Source of the DNA: Lewinellaceae bacterium
GTDB taxonomy: Bacteria; Bacteroidota; Bacteroidia; Chitinophagales; Saprospiraceae
Direction of reading: 5' to 3'
NCBI GenBank assembly: GCA_016712415.1
Contig: JADJRC010000022.1
Location: forward strand, 21,248 to 85,247
DNA length: 64,000 bases
The position numbers were made by a program, and so were the translations under genes. Below are positions 30,651 through 39,872 of the stretch, piece by piece (the stretch's first letter is position 1; each line of letters starts with the position of its first letter). The notes beneath the pieces are model-generated. The model saw nothing but the letters and a program-made list of their open reading frames with translations, searched no databases and had not been told where the DNA came from.

Positions 30651-32192
30651 ATGGATAATAAATTACACATCCTTCAATCCAAACTGGCCGAGGCCAAACT
30701 CGGCGGCGGCCAGCAGCGCATTGATGCGCAGCACAAAAAAGGCAAACTCACGGCCCGCGAACGCGTGCATTTCCTGCTCGACGAAGATTCCTTTGAGGAG
30801 ATCGGCGCCCTGGTTACCCACCGAAGCACCGACTTCGGCATGGCGGAGCAACAATACCTCGGCGATGGTGTGGTGACCGGCTACGGCACGGTCGGCGGCC
30901 GGTTGGTGTATGTGTTTGCCCAGGATTTTACGGTATTCGGCGGCTCCCTGTCGGAGACGCACGCAGAGAAGATTTGCAAGGTAATGGACCTGGCCATGAA
31001 AAACGGCGCGCCGCTGGTCGGGCTCAACGACTCCGGTGGCGCGCGCATACAGGAAGGTGTGAACTCGCTGGGCGGGTACGCCGATATTTTTTACCGCAAT
31101 GTGCAGGCCAGCGGCGTGATTCCGCAGATATCTGCCATACTCGGCCCGTGCGCAGGCGGGGCGGTGTACAGCCCGGCCATGACCGATTTTATCCTCATGG
31201 TGGAAGGCAGTTCCTATATGTTCGTGACCGGCCCGAACGTGGTAAAAACCGTTACAAATGAAGAAGTTACCTCCGAAGAACTCGGCGGCGCCGGCACCCA
31301 CGCCACCAAATCCGGCGTGACCCACCTGGTGGCGGCCAACGACGTGGATTGCATCGACAAGATCAAGCGCTTGCTGTCGTATATGCCGCAGAACTGTGAA
31401 GACAAGGCGCCTTTGTTGCCCTATACCATCGGTGAGGAGTTCCGCGACGAGCTGAGCACAATCGTGCCTGAAAATGCCAACCAGCCCTACGATATCAAGG
31501 ATGTCATTGCCGGTATTGCCGATGCAGATTCCTTTTTTGAAATACACGAAAACTACGCAGAGAACATCGTCGTCGGATTTGCCCGCCTGGCAGGCCGCAG
31601 CATCGGCATCGTAGCCAATCAACCCGTAAACCTGGCTGGCGTGCTCGACGTCAATTCCTCCAAAAAAGCCGCCCGCTTCGTGCGCTTTTGCGACTGCTTC
31701 AACATCCCGCTGCTGGTGCTGGAAGACGTGCCCGGTTTCCTGCCCGGCACCGACCAGGAGTGGAACGCCATCATCACCAACGGCGCAAAACTGCTGTACG
31801 CTTTCAGCGAAGCCACCGTGCCGCGTATCACCGTCATTACCCGCAAAGCCTATGGCGGCGCTTATGACGTGATGAACTCCAAACACATCGGCGCCGACAT
31901 GAACTTTGCCTGGCCCTCTGCCGAGATCGCCGTTATGGGCGCCAAGGGGGCTTCGGAGATCATATTTAAAAAAGAAATCGATGCTGCCGACGACCCTGCG
32001 GCAAAACTCGCCGAAAAAGAACGCGAGTATGCCGACACATTCGCCAACCCTTACCGGGCTGCCGCACGCGGGTTTATCGATGAAGTCATCCACCCCCGCG
32101 AAACCCGGCGCAAACTCATCAAGGCATTTGCGATGCTGGAGCACAAGGTGGTGCATCGGCCGAGACGGAAGCATGGGAATGTGCCGCTGTGA
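30651..32192 (+). CDS. Acyl-CoA (propionyl/methylmalonyl-CoA) carboxylase beta subunit
   Basis: 513 residues, typical for the carboxyltransferase beta subunit of propionyl-CoA carboxylase or methylmalonyl-CoA decarboxylase. It transfers carboxyl between biotin and acyl-CoA in the cytoplasm. Signatures: KLTARERVHFLLDEDSF, the N-crotonase oxyanion region VGLNDSGGARIQEGV, ILGPCAGGAVYSPAMTDF, and the C-crotonase VPGFLPGTDQEW and RKAYGGAYDVM. The C-terminal HPRETRRKLIKAF is also typical. No biotin carboxylase or biotin carrier gene is adjacent. The last 74 bases are overlapped, antisense, by the DUF2971 gene. Confidence 0.92.
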   Translation: MDNKLHILQSKLAEAKLGGGQQRIDAQHKKGKLTARERVHFLLDEDSFEEIGALVTHRSTDFGMAEQQYLGDGVVTGYGTVGGRLVYVFAQDFTVFGGSLSETHAEKICKVMDLAMKNGAPLVGLNDSGGARIQEGVNSLGGYADIFYRNVQASGVIPQISAILGPCAGGAVYSPAMTDFILMVEGSSYMFVTGPNVVKTVTNEEVTSEELGGAGTHATKSGVTHLVAANDVDCIDKIKRLLSYMPQNCEDKAPLLPYTIGEEFRDELSTIVPENANQPYDIKDVIAGIADADSFFEIHENYAENIVVGFARLAGRSIGIVANQPVNLAGVLDVNSSKKAARFVRFCDCFNIPLLVLEDVPGFLPGTDQEWNAIITNGAKLLYAFSEATVPRITVITRKAYGGAYDVMNSKHIGADMNFAWPSAEIAVMGAKGASEIIFKKEIDAADDPAAKLAEKEREYADTFANPYRAAARGFIDEVIHPRETRRKLIKAFAMLEHKVVHRPRRKHGNVPL

Positions 32193-33021
32193 GTTCAATG
32201 GCACCGGTGCAAAGGGGGTATCTTAAGCCTAATTTTTTAGCCACTATGTAGGGGGTGTAATTCACCTTTTCAAACTTTACTTTAAAAAGTTCATTGCTCC
32301 TTGTTCCTCTATATAATTCGACACTGGGGTTTTGCCCTCCTATAATAAGTGCGATTATTTCAAGACATTCTTGCTCAATATCTGGGCCAAAATAAATGGC
32401 AGTAAGCGCTTCGGGAAGGTATGTGTATAGTGTGCCGGCTTGCTTATGAAATATTCTCCATTCTTTCTCATATGCCCATGACTTGGATTTTGAACAGAAC
32501 AGGCTAAAGAATTGATTATCAATTTCATTCATTATAAATGGCAACGGATTAATTTTGGGCATATGCTCCAAATATTCTACTTTTTTCGCCTTGGTAAATG
32601 GTTCGTATTGGGTATTAAATTCTAAGCAAAACCCTTTGTATCTTCCCCCGTAGTGGGACCACATCAAAAGGTCGTCTTTGCTTTCTGAAAAACAAGTAAT
32701 CCCACACTCAGATATGAAGTTATTCTTTTCGGTATCTATCACATTAGATACAATTCTATTTAGTTTTTCTCTAAGTTTCTGATTGTTCAAACGCGCTAAT
32801 TCCTCTTTCATCGCAGCTGGAGTTTCTTCTCTATTAAGAAAGTATCCCTTTAGAATTTCCAATTGCTCGTTGGATAATTCTTGTATTTCAGCCGTTATTG
32901 CACAGTCATACGGGTCATTGAAATTTTTGGGGCTTGAAAAATAGAGCGATTGTCTTTTGAGGTTACTAAGAGTCAACTCTGTGAAGGGTTCGTATTTGTA
33001 AAGATTTTTTGGTATATCCAT
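32119..33021 (-). CDS. DUF2971 domain protein on an AT-richer insert
   Basis: About 300 residues from ATG 33021 (MDIPKNLYKYEPF; a TTG two codons earlier is less likely). DUF2971 signatures are clear: FSSPKNFNDPYDC near the start, ITCFSESKDDLLMWSHYG in the middle, and SWAYEKEWRIF with YFGPDIEQE later. DUF2971 proteins are often found near phage or defence genes; their activity is not established. The natural domain ends near FKVKFEKVNYTPY. The last 25 or so residues (from ELTAAHSHAS) are read from the antisense of the upstream carboxylase gene and look accidental. The coding region is visibly more AT-rich than its neighbours, which points to acquisition. Confidence 0.85.
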   Translation of the reverse strand: MDIPKNLYKYEPFTELTLSNLKRQSLYFSSPKNFNDPYDCAITAEIQELSNEQLEILKGYFLNREETPAAMKEELARLNNQKLREKLNRIVSNVIDTEKNNFISECGITCFSESKDDLLMWSHYGGRYKGFCLEFNTQYEPFTKAKKVEYLEHMPKINPLPFIMNEIDNQFFSLFCSKSKSWAYEKEWRIFHKQAGTLYTYLPEALTAIYFGPDIEQECLEIIALIIGGQNPSVELYRGTRSNELFKVKFEKVNYTPYIVAKKLGLRYPLCTGAIELTAAHSHASVSADAPPCAPASQMP

Positions 33022-33115
33022 TTTCAATTATAAGTCTTTTAAAAGAAGGGCAGGTCACTTCCTCCTACATCGAGACTATCCGATGCAGACCTGTCGCATG
33101 GATAATGTCTGCTCT

Positions 33116-33763
33116 TCAAATTCCAAGCACTTCCGCCATTTGCATCTCCAGTCCAGGCATTACTAACCCGCCGGATAAAGTATCTTCAAAAAGGACGGTC
33201 TGGGTATCACCATCGGGAGTATAAACATAGGTACAGCGGTTCTGTGGATCTACCAGCCATCCAAGTCGGCAGCCACAGTTCATGTATTCATCCATTTTTT
33301 GGCGGAGCCCGGTCAAACTTTGCTCCTCTGATCGGAGCTCAAGCACAAAATCAGGTGCAATAGGGGCGAATCTTCGTTTTAACTTCATAGGCACTGCTTT
33401 CCATCGTTCCTTACTAATCCACGCAGTATCAGGAGAGCGTTCCGCTCCATTAGGGAGTTTGAAACCGGTTGATGAATCAAAGGTCTCTCCCAATTTGGTT
33501 TTTTTATTCCAGATACCAATATCGATGTGAATTTTGGAATTGTACCTACCGGTTTCGCTTGTTGTAGGAGGCATAACCGTAATCTTTCCGTCAGCGTTTC
33601 GTTCGATACGCAAATTAGGATTTTCAGCGCAAAAAGCGAAGAATTCGTCATCACCCATACCATTGTCATCCAGCAGGAGAGTACTCCGGTGGCGAATTCT
33701 CAATCTGATATCTGCAAAATCGGAAACGTTAGCGACCATTTGAATGGTGTTGTTATATTTCAT
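33116..33763 (-). CDS. Uma2 family (DUF820) endonuclease-like protein
   Basis: 215 residues from ATG 33763 (MKYNNTIQMVANV). A longer frame exists to 33841, but it would run through a terminator hairpin, so the later start is preferred. The PD-(D/E)XK-like Uma2 features are KITVMPPTTSETGRYN, FDSSTGFKLPNGAERSPD (catalytic D), PDFVLELRS (E-x-S/K) and LGWLVDPQNR. Such proteins are abundant in cyanobacteria and some Bacteroidota and are predicted restriction-like endonucleases, usually of unknown role. It lies 94 bases upstream of the DUF2971 gene on the same strand, as part of the same low-GC block. Confidence 0.85.
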   Translation of the reverse strand: MKYNNTIQMVANVSDFADIRLRIRHRSTLLLDDNGMGDDEFFAFCAENPNLRIERNADGKITVMPPTTSETGRYNSKIHIDIGIWNKKTKLGETFDSSTGFKLPNGAERSPDTAWISKERWKAVPMKLKRRFAPIAPDFVLELRSEEQSLTGLRQKMDEYMNCGCRLGWLVDPQNRCTYVYTPDGDTQTVLFEDTLSGGLVMPGLEMQMAEVLGI

Positions 33764-33795
33764 TACAAAAATAAGTAAAAAAGATGTCAAAAGAG

Positions 33796-33830
33796 ACAAC
33801 CACCCCTCTGATTTTCTCAGGGGTGGTTGT
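33796..33830 (-). terminator. Terminator of the monohaem lipoprotein gene
   Basis: 12-bp perfect stem (33796-33807 with 33819-33830) and an 11-base loop. On the minus strand it follows the lipoprotein stop by 59 bases and is succeeded by T-rich sequence. It separates that gene from the Uma2 gene. Confidence 0.7.
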
Positions 33831-33889
33831 TCTTTACCCAATTGTTTACTGACGCCATAAGTTACAGTGACAAACCTGTAAAGTCCTTG

Positions 33890-35797
33890 TCAGTGCGTCA
33901 TCGCAACCGGCCTGAATCGGAGTATTTCGGCCAGGGCAAATACCTTGGAGGTGAAAACCGGGATACAGGGTTTGTTCACCAGGTCTTCGAGGTCGTCGGC
34001 CCTGCGGTTCAGATCGGCAAAGCCGCGAACAGCAGGTGCGCCGCCGAGCGGCCGGTTGGCGGCATCGGTCACCTGGAAGAGCCCGTCGATCCGCGCGGGG
34101 TCTCCGGTCAGGAAGCGCGAGAGCGGGGCCGGTGCGCCGAAGTTGGCAGGCGACACGTGGGTAAATCCCGTTTGTGTTTCACCGCCGTGGCAGCCGCTGC
34201 AGGTGTTCAGTGAAAACACGTGGCGCTTGTTGTCATCGTTGATAAACGCCGGAGAGGCTACCGGTCCGGTACCGTTCCAGTGGTGCGGGTGATTGATGGG
34301 CGCACCTGTAGGCACACCGACAGGTGGAAACAGGGTATGCGCCTTGGCGCCGAGGAACGGCTGCCCCATAAACGTCAGCGGTACGGTAGCCGAAGGCGGC
34401 GTCGAATTTGCCCAGGCGGCGAGCCGCAACACATCCGGGTTGGCTGTTTTGGCATTGTACACAACGGCAGGTTCCTGTTTGACGGTGGTGGGTTGCAGCG
34501 CACCGGGCGCGCCGCCCAGGTTGAACTCCCGAAGTTCCCATGGGCCGGCCAGCGCTATCTCGTTGGTGCGCAACTGATTGAGCGAACTTTGATTGACTTT
34601 TGAGGGGTTCGTGCCACAGCGGGTAAACTGGTCGGTAATAGCCTGCAGGGCCGTGTTGTAGGCGGGAGAGCCGATCGCCATGCCTTTCAGGTCGTACCAT
34701 GCCTGGGCGTAGGCTTTTATGTCGGCACATTTGCGTTTGTTGATGCCGTATTCGAATATGACGGTGAACTGGAGGGCCGTGCAGTTGGGTGTAAGGGCAC
34801 AGAAAACAAAGCGCCCTTCACCGGCATTGTTGGCCTTGGAAAAACCGTAGCCCGAGCTGCTGCGCAAATCCAGGCGGTTGACAATAGACAGCAGTTTGAA
34901 CGGTGCAAACCGCATGTCCAGTTGGCCTGCCGGGGCGCCATTGGCTGCGCTTTTGTTCAGCCAGGGCTGGATGATCTGGTTGTTTATGGTTACCCTGGCC
35001 GGTATCGATTCTCCGTTTACGGTTTGGTTGGCCATCCAGGTACTCAGCCAGCGCAGCACAAAGGCGGATACCTCCGCATCGGTAGCGGGCGTAGCAGGGG
35101 CCGTCGAAGCCATTTCGCGCATCAGGGTACCGAACGTCCAGGCGCCGGAAGGGTTGCCGGCCCCCGTACAGGGATTGAAGGTGCGCGTGGGGTCTTCCAC
35201 CACACCGACATCAGTGATCATCAGCGAGTGGTTTCTGAGGGCCGGATCGAATGGTCTCAGGCGTAAAAACAGCTCGGGAGGGAGAATGAAACGTTGGTCA
35301 AATCGCAAATCCGAGGTGTCGAAAAGGGAAATATTATCGGTATTGATCACCGTTCCGGAACGATTGATGAACTGGATAATCTGTTTTTTTGTGTAAACAG
35401 TGCTGCGTTGTTCGATCAGGGCCCGGCGCAAGTTGTTTTCATCTTCCTTCAGTACGATGGAAAAAACATTGTCGCCGGCTTTGCGGTCGCCGCCCTTGCC
35501 GTCGTCGCGCAACACGAGCGTGGTGTCGTTGAGATTGATCGCAAAAGCCCTGCCGAGCAGGGAATCGGGCGCCATCTCTGCCTCAAAAAGGAAATTGCCG
35601 AGATTCGACGGCTTTTCCAGTTTGGTCACAAAGATGTTGCGTACCTCCGGAGGGTTCGTTTCAAAATCGGGAACAAGTTCAACCTGGGGAGGCAGATCGA
35701 ACACCTGTTCGTTGTTGCAACCGAAAGCCAGGGCGATGACAGACAGGAACCAGAGAAGGCTCCATATGCCGGGTCGGGGAAAAAGTTCTTTAGGCAT
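33890..35797 (-). CDS. Large lipoprotein with one CxxCH haem site
   Basis: 635 residues. A lipoprotein signal (WFLSVIALAFGC, Cys about 27) leads into an N-terminal Ig-like part (LVLRDDGKGGDRKAGDNVFS, about residues 95-115). A long middle region of unknown type contains NPCTGAGNPSGAWTFGTLM and SIVNRLDLRSSSGYGF. Near residue 550 is a single haem c site, NTCSGCHGGETQTGFTHV. This architecture occurs in secreted Bacteroidota and myxobacterial proteins without assigned function. Expected location is the outer surface or periplasm, with covalent haem c. A redox role is likely but unproven. The 286-base gap upstream to the sensor kinase has a minus-strand TAACTTTG box at 36000-35993 without a -33 partner. 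Confidence 0.65.
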   Translation of the reverse strand: MPKELFPRPGIWSLLWFLSVIALAFGCNNEQVFDLPPQVELVPDFETNPPEVRNIFVTKLEKPSNLGNFLFEAEMAPDSLLGRAFAINLNDTTLVLRDDGKGGDRKAGDNVFSIVLKEDENNLRRALIEQRSTVYTKKQIIQFINRSGTVINTDNISLFDTSDLRFDQRFILPPELFLRLRPFDPALRNHSLMITDVGVVEDPTRTFNPCTGAGNPSGAWTFGTLMREMASTAPATPATDAEVSAFVLRWLSTWMANQTVNGESIPARVTINNQIIQPWLNKSAANGAPAGQLDMRFAPFKLLSIVNRLDLRSSSGYGFSKANNAGEGRFVFCALTPNCTALQFTVIFEYGINKRKCADIKAYAQAWYDLKGMAIGSPAYNTALQAITDQFTRCGTNPSKVNQSSLNQLRTNEIALAGPWELREFNLGGAPGALQPTTVKQEPAVVYNAKTANPDVLRLAAWANSTPPSATVPLTFMGQPFLGAKAHTLFPPVGVPTGAPINHPHHWNGTGPVASPAFINDDNKRHVFSLNTCSGCHGGETQTGFTHVSPANFGAPAPLSRFLTGDPARIDGLFQVTDAANRPLGGAPAVRGFADLNRRADDLEDLVNKPCIPVFTSKVFALAEILRFRPVAMTH

Positions 35798-36083
35798 TTT
35801 GTGTATGGTTTAATGATGAAATGAATCATAACGGGTTGCCCGGTAGCCTCTTCTGTCAAAGAAGCGCCTTCCGGTGAAAAACACGCCGGGGTTTTCTCGC
35901 CTGTTGCGAAAAAGAAGAAAAAGGGTGGGACTCGGTTTTTCAGGAAAGCCATATCAGGCATTATTTGAGGCGCCGGTTGACACAGCGGCATACAAAGTTA
36001 GCCGCACAAGAAGCCGTATCGGTTGCGGAGACAGTTAATTAAGCGAGTTTTAATCCGTTTTTTATCGGATGTTAAGCCACGGA

Positions 36084-37279
36084 CTATTTCGCTTTCATCA
36101 GTTTGACGGTAAACGTGGTGCCTTTGCCCACTTCGGACTGTTTTACAAAATCTTGCCCCGGTGGTACTGCTCAATGATGCGTTTGGAGAGTGAAAGTCCC
36201 AGTCCCCAACCGCGCGTTTTGGTGGAAAAGCCGGGTTTGAACACGGTTTTATACCGTCCGGCAGGAATGCCCTTGCCCGTATCGCTGATATCCAGGCACA
36301 CATAAGGTCCTTCTTCGTACACCTTTGCCGTAATCTTTCCTTTGCCTTCTTCCATGGAGTCGATGGCATTGCGCAGCAGGTTTTCCATAACCCAGTCGAG
36401 CAGCGGAGCATTGACGCTCACGAGCAGCGGCGCATGTTCGCGAGGCTGGGGAAACTCGAATTCCACCCGGCGCGGCGCGCGGCGCTGCATGTATTCCCGA
36501 TTTTTCTCCAGTTGATCGTAGAAATTGGTGACACTGAGTTCGGGCTGGGAACCGATCTTGGAAAAGCGGTCGGCCACCAGTTCAAGCCGCGTGACGTCGG
36601 CACGCAATTCATCGAGCATCTCCTGGTTGGTCGGGTTGTCCTCATTCACCGCTTTGAGTGTTTCCACCCAGCCGAGTATGGCGGTGATCGGGGTGCCCAG
36701 TTGGTGGGCGGTTTCCTTGGCCATGCCCAGCCAGACCTGGTTTTGCTCGGCCCTGCGCGCCATGCTGAATCCAATGTATCCGAAAGCGATGAAAGCAGCA
36801 ATGAGAAACAACTGCAACGCAGGATACCAGTTCAGCCATTTAATCAGACTGGAGTGGGTGTAAATCAGCGTTTTATGTATATCAGGAGGGAAAACGATCT
36901 CGATCACCCCGGTGTCTTGCAGAATCATCCGGTCGAGCGCTTTCTGTACGTCATCGAGATCCATTTCTTCCAGGTTGCGGTCGTCGATATTGCGGTATTG
37001 TTCAATGTCGCCGCTTTCGTTGAGCAGTATTACAGGAATGGTGGTATTTTGTTCGATAATTTTCAGGTGCAGGGTGAGGTCGCAGTAATTGGCGAGCGTA
37101 TCTGTGCGCATTTTGGCAAGCATGCGCATCGCCTCCGCAAATTGTTCCGCCTGCTGATTTTCCCGCTCCATCAGGCGTTCGGCAAGGTATCGTGTGTAGA
37201 GCAACGAAATAATAATGATCAGCACACCGGCGGTGGCCAGATACCATTTCCAATATGATTTGCGGGTATAAATATCCAT
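36084..37279 (-). CDS. Membrane sensor histidine kinase (one frame break near C-terminus)
   Basis: 398 residues once repaired. ATG 37279 (MDIYTRKSYWKWYL) is preferred to 37309. Two membrane segments (about residues 12-30 and 155-180) flank a periplasmic sensor region. The H-box is GMAKETAHQLGTPITAILGW, the N-box NLLRNAIDSM, G1 DTGKGIP, and G2 GWGLGLSLSKRIIEQ. As written the frame ends at 36143 just after HRGKIL. One extra base in the AAAA run at 36147-36150 (plus strand) continues it as VKQSEVGKGTTFTVKLMK, the normal HATPase_c ending, to a stop at 36084. Autophosphorylates on histidine and signals to a response regulator, which is not adjacent (orphan kinase). Ligand unknown. Confidence 0.88.
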
Positions 37280-37345
37280 AGTGCTGCGAAAGAATGGGCG
37301 AAGGTACAACTTCGTTAAAACGTCATTTACAAGGTTTTAGCGTTT

Positions 37346-37380
37346 TTGTTTTTCGCGGCGACCGGATCAACTTAATTTTG
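37346..37380 (+). promoter_or_regulatory. Promoter candidate for the carotenoid genes
   Basis: TTG at 37346-37348 and TAATTTTG at 37373-37380, a full match to the -7 consensus. The 24-base spacer is slightly long for this promoter class. It would give a leader of about 60 bases before crtI. Confidence 0.4.
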
Positions 37381-37448
37381 TTTAATATTTTGACTATCTA
37401 ACTTAAACAAAATATCCTTACAACGCGTTTTGTGCTTCGTTTCAGACC

Positions 37449-38921
37449 ATGTCCAAAAAAATAGTTGTTATCGGTTCCGGATTTGCCGGATTGTCTGCTG
37501 CCTGCAACCTGGCGGCCGGTGGTTATGATGTGACGGTATTGGAAAAAAACAGCGTTCCGGGTGGCCGGGCGCGAAAATTTGAAGCGGAAGGTTTCGTCTT
37601 CGATATGGGACCGTCCTGGTACTGGATGCCCGATGTTTTTGAACAGTTTTTTGCCCGTTTCGGGAAAAAGGTCTCCGATTATTACGATTTAAAACGGCTC
37701 GATCCCTCGTATGTGGTGTGGTTCGGGGAGCACGACCGGGTGGACATTCCTGCCGATATGAAAGCCCTGGAGTCGCTTTTCGAACAAATAGAGCCGGGGA
37801 GTGGCCCCCGACTGCAAAAGTTTCTTGCCGAGGCGGGGTATAAATACAGGGTCGGAATGCGCGAATTCGTGCACAAACCGAGCGACAGTATCCTTGAGTT
37901 TGCAGACTGGCGCGTGCTGGGCAGTATGTTTCGCCTGGATATGTTTACATCGATGTCTAAACATGTCCGCAGTTATTTCCGGAACGACAAGTTGATCCGG
38001 CTCCTGGAGTTTCCGGTATTATTTCTGGGCGCCACGCCTCAGAAGACCCCGGCCTTGTACAGCCTGATGAACTACGCAGACATGTCCCTGGGAACCTGGT
38101 ACCCGATGGGCGGCATGTTCAGGATTGTGGAGGGCATGGTTTCGCTGGCCCGGGAGTTGGGCGTTGCCTTTGAGATGAATAGCGAAGTCAGGCAAATTTA
38201 TGTGCCGAACGGGCGTGCGACGACCGTCATCACCCACCAGGGAACGGAGTACCCCGCAGATGTCGTGGTTGGCGCTGCCGACTACCACCATATCGATACC
38301 AGCCTGCTCGATGAGCGTGTGCGCAACTACTCTGAAAAATACTGGGACAGCAGGACAATGGCGCCTTCCTGCCTTTTGTATTACATCGGTGTGAACAAGC
38401 GGCTCGACCGCCTGGAACACCATAACCTGTTTTTCGACGAGGATTTTGGACGCCATGCGCGGGAGATATACGAAACCCCGGCTTGGCCGGAAAAACCGCT
38501 TTTTTATGTCAGCGCACCCTCCAAAACCGATCCGTCCGTAGCGCCTCCGGGTTGTGAAAACCTCTTTTTACTGATTCCTGTGGCGCCCGGACTGGCCGAC
38601 ACGCCGGAGATCAGAAAGCGGTATTACGATATGACCATGGAGCGGCTCGAACGCCTGACCGGCCAACAAATCCGGGAACACGTGACCTGGTGCCGCTCCT
38701 ACGCCCATGCAGACTTTGTATCGGACTACCATGCCTTCAAAGGCAATGCCTACGGATTGGCCAATACATTGCTCCAGACGGCATTTCTGAAGCCCAAACT
38801 CAAAAACCGCCATGTAGATAACCTGTATTATACCGGCCAACTTACCGTCCCCGGCCCCGGTGTGCCGCCTTCGCTGATCAGCGGGCAGGTGGTTGCCGGG
38901 GAAATTGCAAAACGGTTTTAA
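37449..38921 (+). CDS. crtI: Phytoene desaturase
   Basis: 490 residues. The dinucleotide-binding motif VVIGSGFAGLSAACNLAAGG and GGRARKFEAEGFVFDMGPSW identify the CrtI/CrtN FAD desaturase family. The C-terminal flavin-binding segment is NLYYTGQLTVPGPGVPPSLI. It introduces double bonds into phytoene to make lycopene-type carotenoid in the membrane. The phytoene synthase gene starts 21 bases downstream, so the two form an operon. No cyclase or hydroxylase gene is adjacent, so the final pigment cannot be told. Confidence 0.93.
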   Translation: MSKKIVVIGSGFAGLSAACNLAAGGYDVTVLEKNSVPGGRARKFEAEGFVFDMGPSWYWMPDVFEQFFARFGKKVSDYYDLKRLDPSYVVWFGEHDRVDIPADMKALESLFEQIEPGSGPRLQKFLAEAGYKYRVGMREFVHKPSDSILEFADWRVLGSMFRLDMFTSMSKHVRSYFRNDKLIRLLEFPVLFLGATPQKTPALYSLMNYADMSLGTWYPMGGMFRIVEGMVSLARELGVAFEMNSEVRQIYVPNGRATTVITHQGTEYPADVVVGAADYHHIDTSLLDERVRNYSEKYWDSRTMAPSCLLYYIGVNKRLDRLEHHNLFFDEDFGRHAREIYETPAWPEKPLFYVSAPSKTDPSVAPPGCENLFLLIPVAPGLADTPEIRKRYYDMTMERLERLTGQQIREHVTWCRSYAHADFVSDYHAFKGNAYGLANTLLQTAFLKPKLKNRHVDNLYYTGQLTVPGPGVPPSLISGQVVAGEIAKRF

Positions 38922-38942
38922 GATTATACATCAATTTGAAGC

Positions 38943-39785
38943 ATGGACCATCTCCAACTTTTTCACAATACCTGCTTTGAGTGCAGCAGCCTGATCACCA
39001 GACGATATTCCACTTCATTTTCGATGGGTATCCGGTTGTTCCACAAGCGTTTTCGCGCGCCCATCTGCGGCATTTACGGATTTGTCCGTTTTGCCGACGA
39101 AATCGTGGACACTTTTCACGAATATCCGAAAGAAGCGCTGCTAAAACGGTTCCGCGAGGATACCTACCGGGCTATTGACGAGGGTATCAGCCTGAATCCA
39201 GTGTTGCATTCTTTCCAGCAAGTCGTACACCGGTACGGCATCGGTAATGATCTGATCGAGGCTTTTCTGTGCAGTATGGAAATGGACCTCACCAACGCAA
39301 CCTATGACAACGGCAGCTACGACGCCTATATCTACGGCTCGGCAGAGGTGGTGGGGCTGATGTGCCTCCGGGTCTTCTGTGAGGGCGACACAGACCGTTA
39401 TGAACAACTCAAGGCACCTGCGCGGAGTCTCGGCGCCGCATTTCAAAAGATCAACTTCCTGCGCGATATCAAAAGTGATTTTGACGAAAGGGGCCGGATA
39501 TATTTTCCCGGAGTGGATTTCAGCCGGTTTACCAACGAAGACAAACGCAACATCGAGTCGGACATCAAAGCGGACTTCGACGCGGCCCTCGACGGTATCC
39601 GGCGCCTGCCCGACGGCTCCCGCTTTGGCGTATATCTCGCATACAAGTACTACACCCACCTGTTCAAGAAAATCAGAAACGCTCCTGCCCAGCGTGTGGC
39701 ACAAGAGCGTTTCAGGTTGTCGGACAAGCGGAAGGTATACCTGCTTTTCAGCTCTGCCTTGCGGCATCAACTGAATTTTTTGTGA
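38943..39785 (+). CDS. crtB: Phytoene/squalene synthase family protein (phytoene synthase)
   Basis: 280 residues. Both aspartate-rich motifs are present: DEIVD at 52-56 and DIKSD at 175-179 (within KINFLRDIKSDFDERGRIYFP). It condenses two geranylgeranyl diphosphates to phytoene, the first carotenoid step, feeding the CrtI product encoded immediately upstream. The YSTSFSMGIRLF N-terminal motif is typical. Squalene synthase-like HpnC/D is a remote alternative, but the pairing with crtI favours CrtB. Terminates at a hairpin 55 bases beyond the stop. Confidence 0.92.
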   Translation: MDHLQLFHNTCFECSSLITRRYSTSFSMGIRLFHKRFRAPICGIYGFVRFADEIVDTFHEYPKEALLKRFREDTYRAIDEGISLNPVLHSFQQVVHRYGIGNDLIEAFLCSMEMDLTNATYDNGSYDAYIYGSAEVVGLMCLRVFCEGDTDRYEQLKAPARSLGAAFQKINFLRDIKSDFDERGRIYFPGVDFSRFTNEDKRNIESDIKADFDAALDGIRRLPDGSRFGVYLAYKYYTHLFKKIRNAPAQRVAQERFRLSDKRKVYLLFSSALRHQLNFL

Positions 39786-39840
39786 CCCCCGGGAAACGCG
39801 ACGTATAAACCCGGTATCAACAAAACGATACAAACTATGC

Positions 39841-39872
39841 ATGGCCGGCAGGATTTCCTGCAGGCCATTTTT
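39841..39872 (+). terminator. Terminator of the crtI-crtB operon
   Basis: 12-bp stem (39841-39852 with 39857-39868) with one mismatch, ATTT loop and a following T-run. The T-run touches the stop codon of the convergent cytochrome gene, so it may serve both directions. Confidence 0.7.

Noticed and set aside
30663..32204. Antisense frame of 513 codons under the carboxylase gene
   Set aside because: Shadow of a clear carboxyltransferase gene; no motif in the antisense product.
33764..33841. Longer N-terminus for the Uma2 protein
   Set aside because: It would translate through a terminator hairpin at 33796-33830 and adds no family sequence.
35998..36411. 137-codon minus-strand frame at the kinase C-terminus
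   Set aside because: Third-frame shadow; the correct kinase continuation lies in another frame and ends at 36084.
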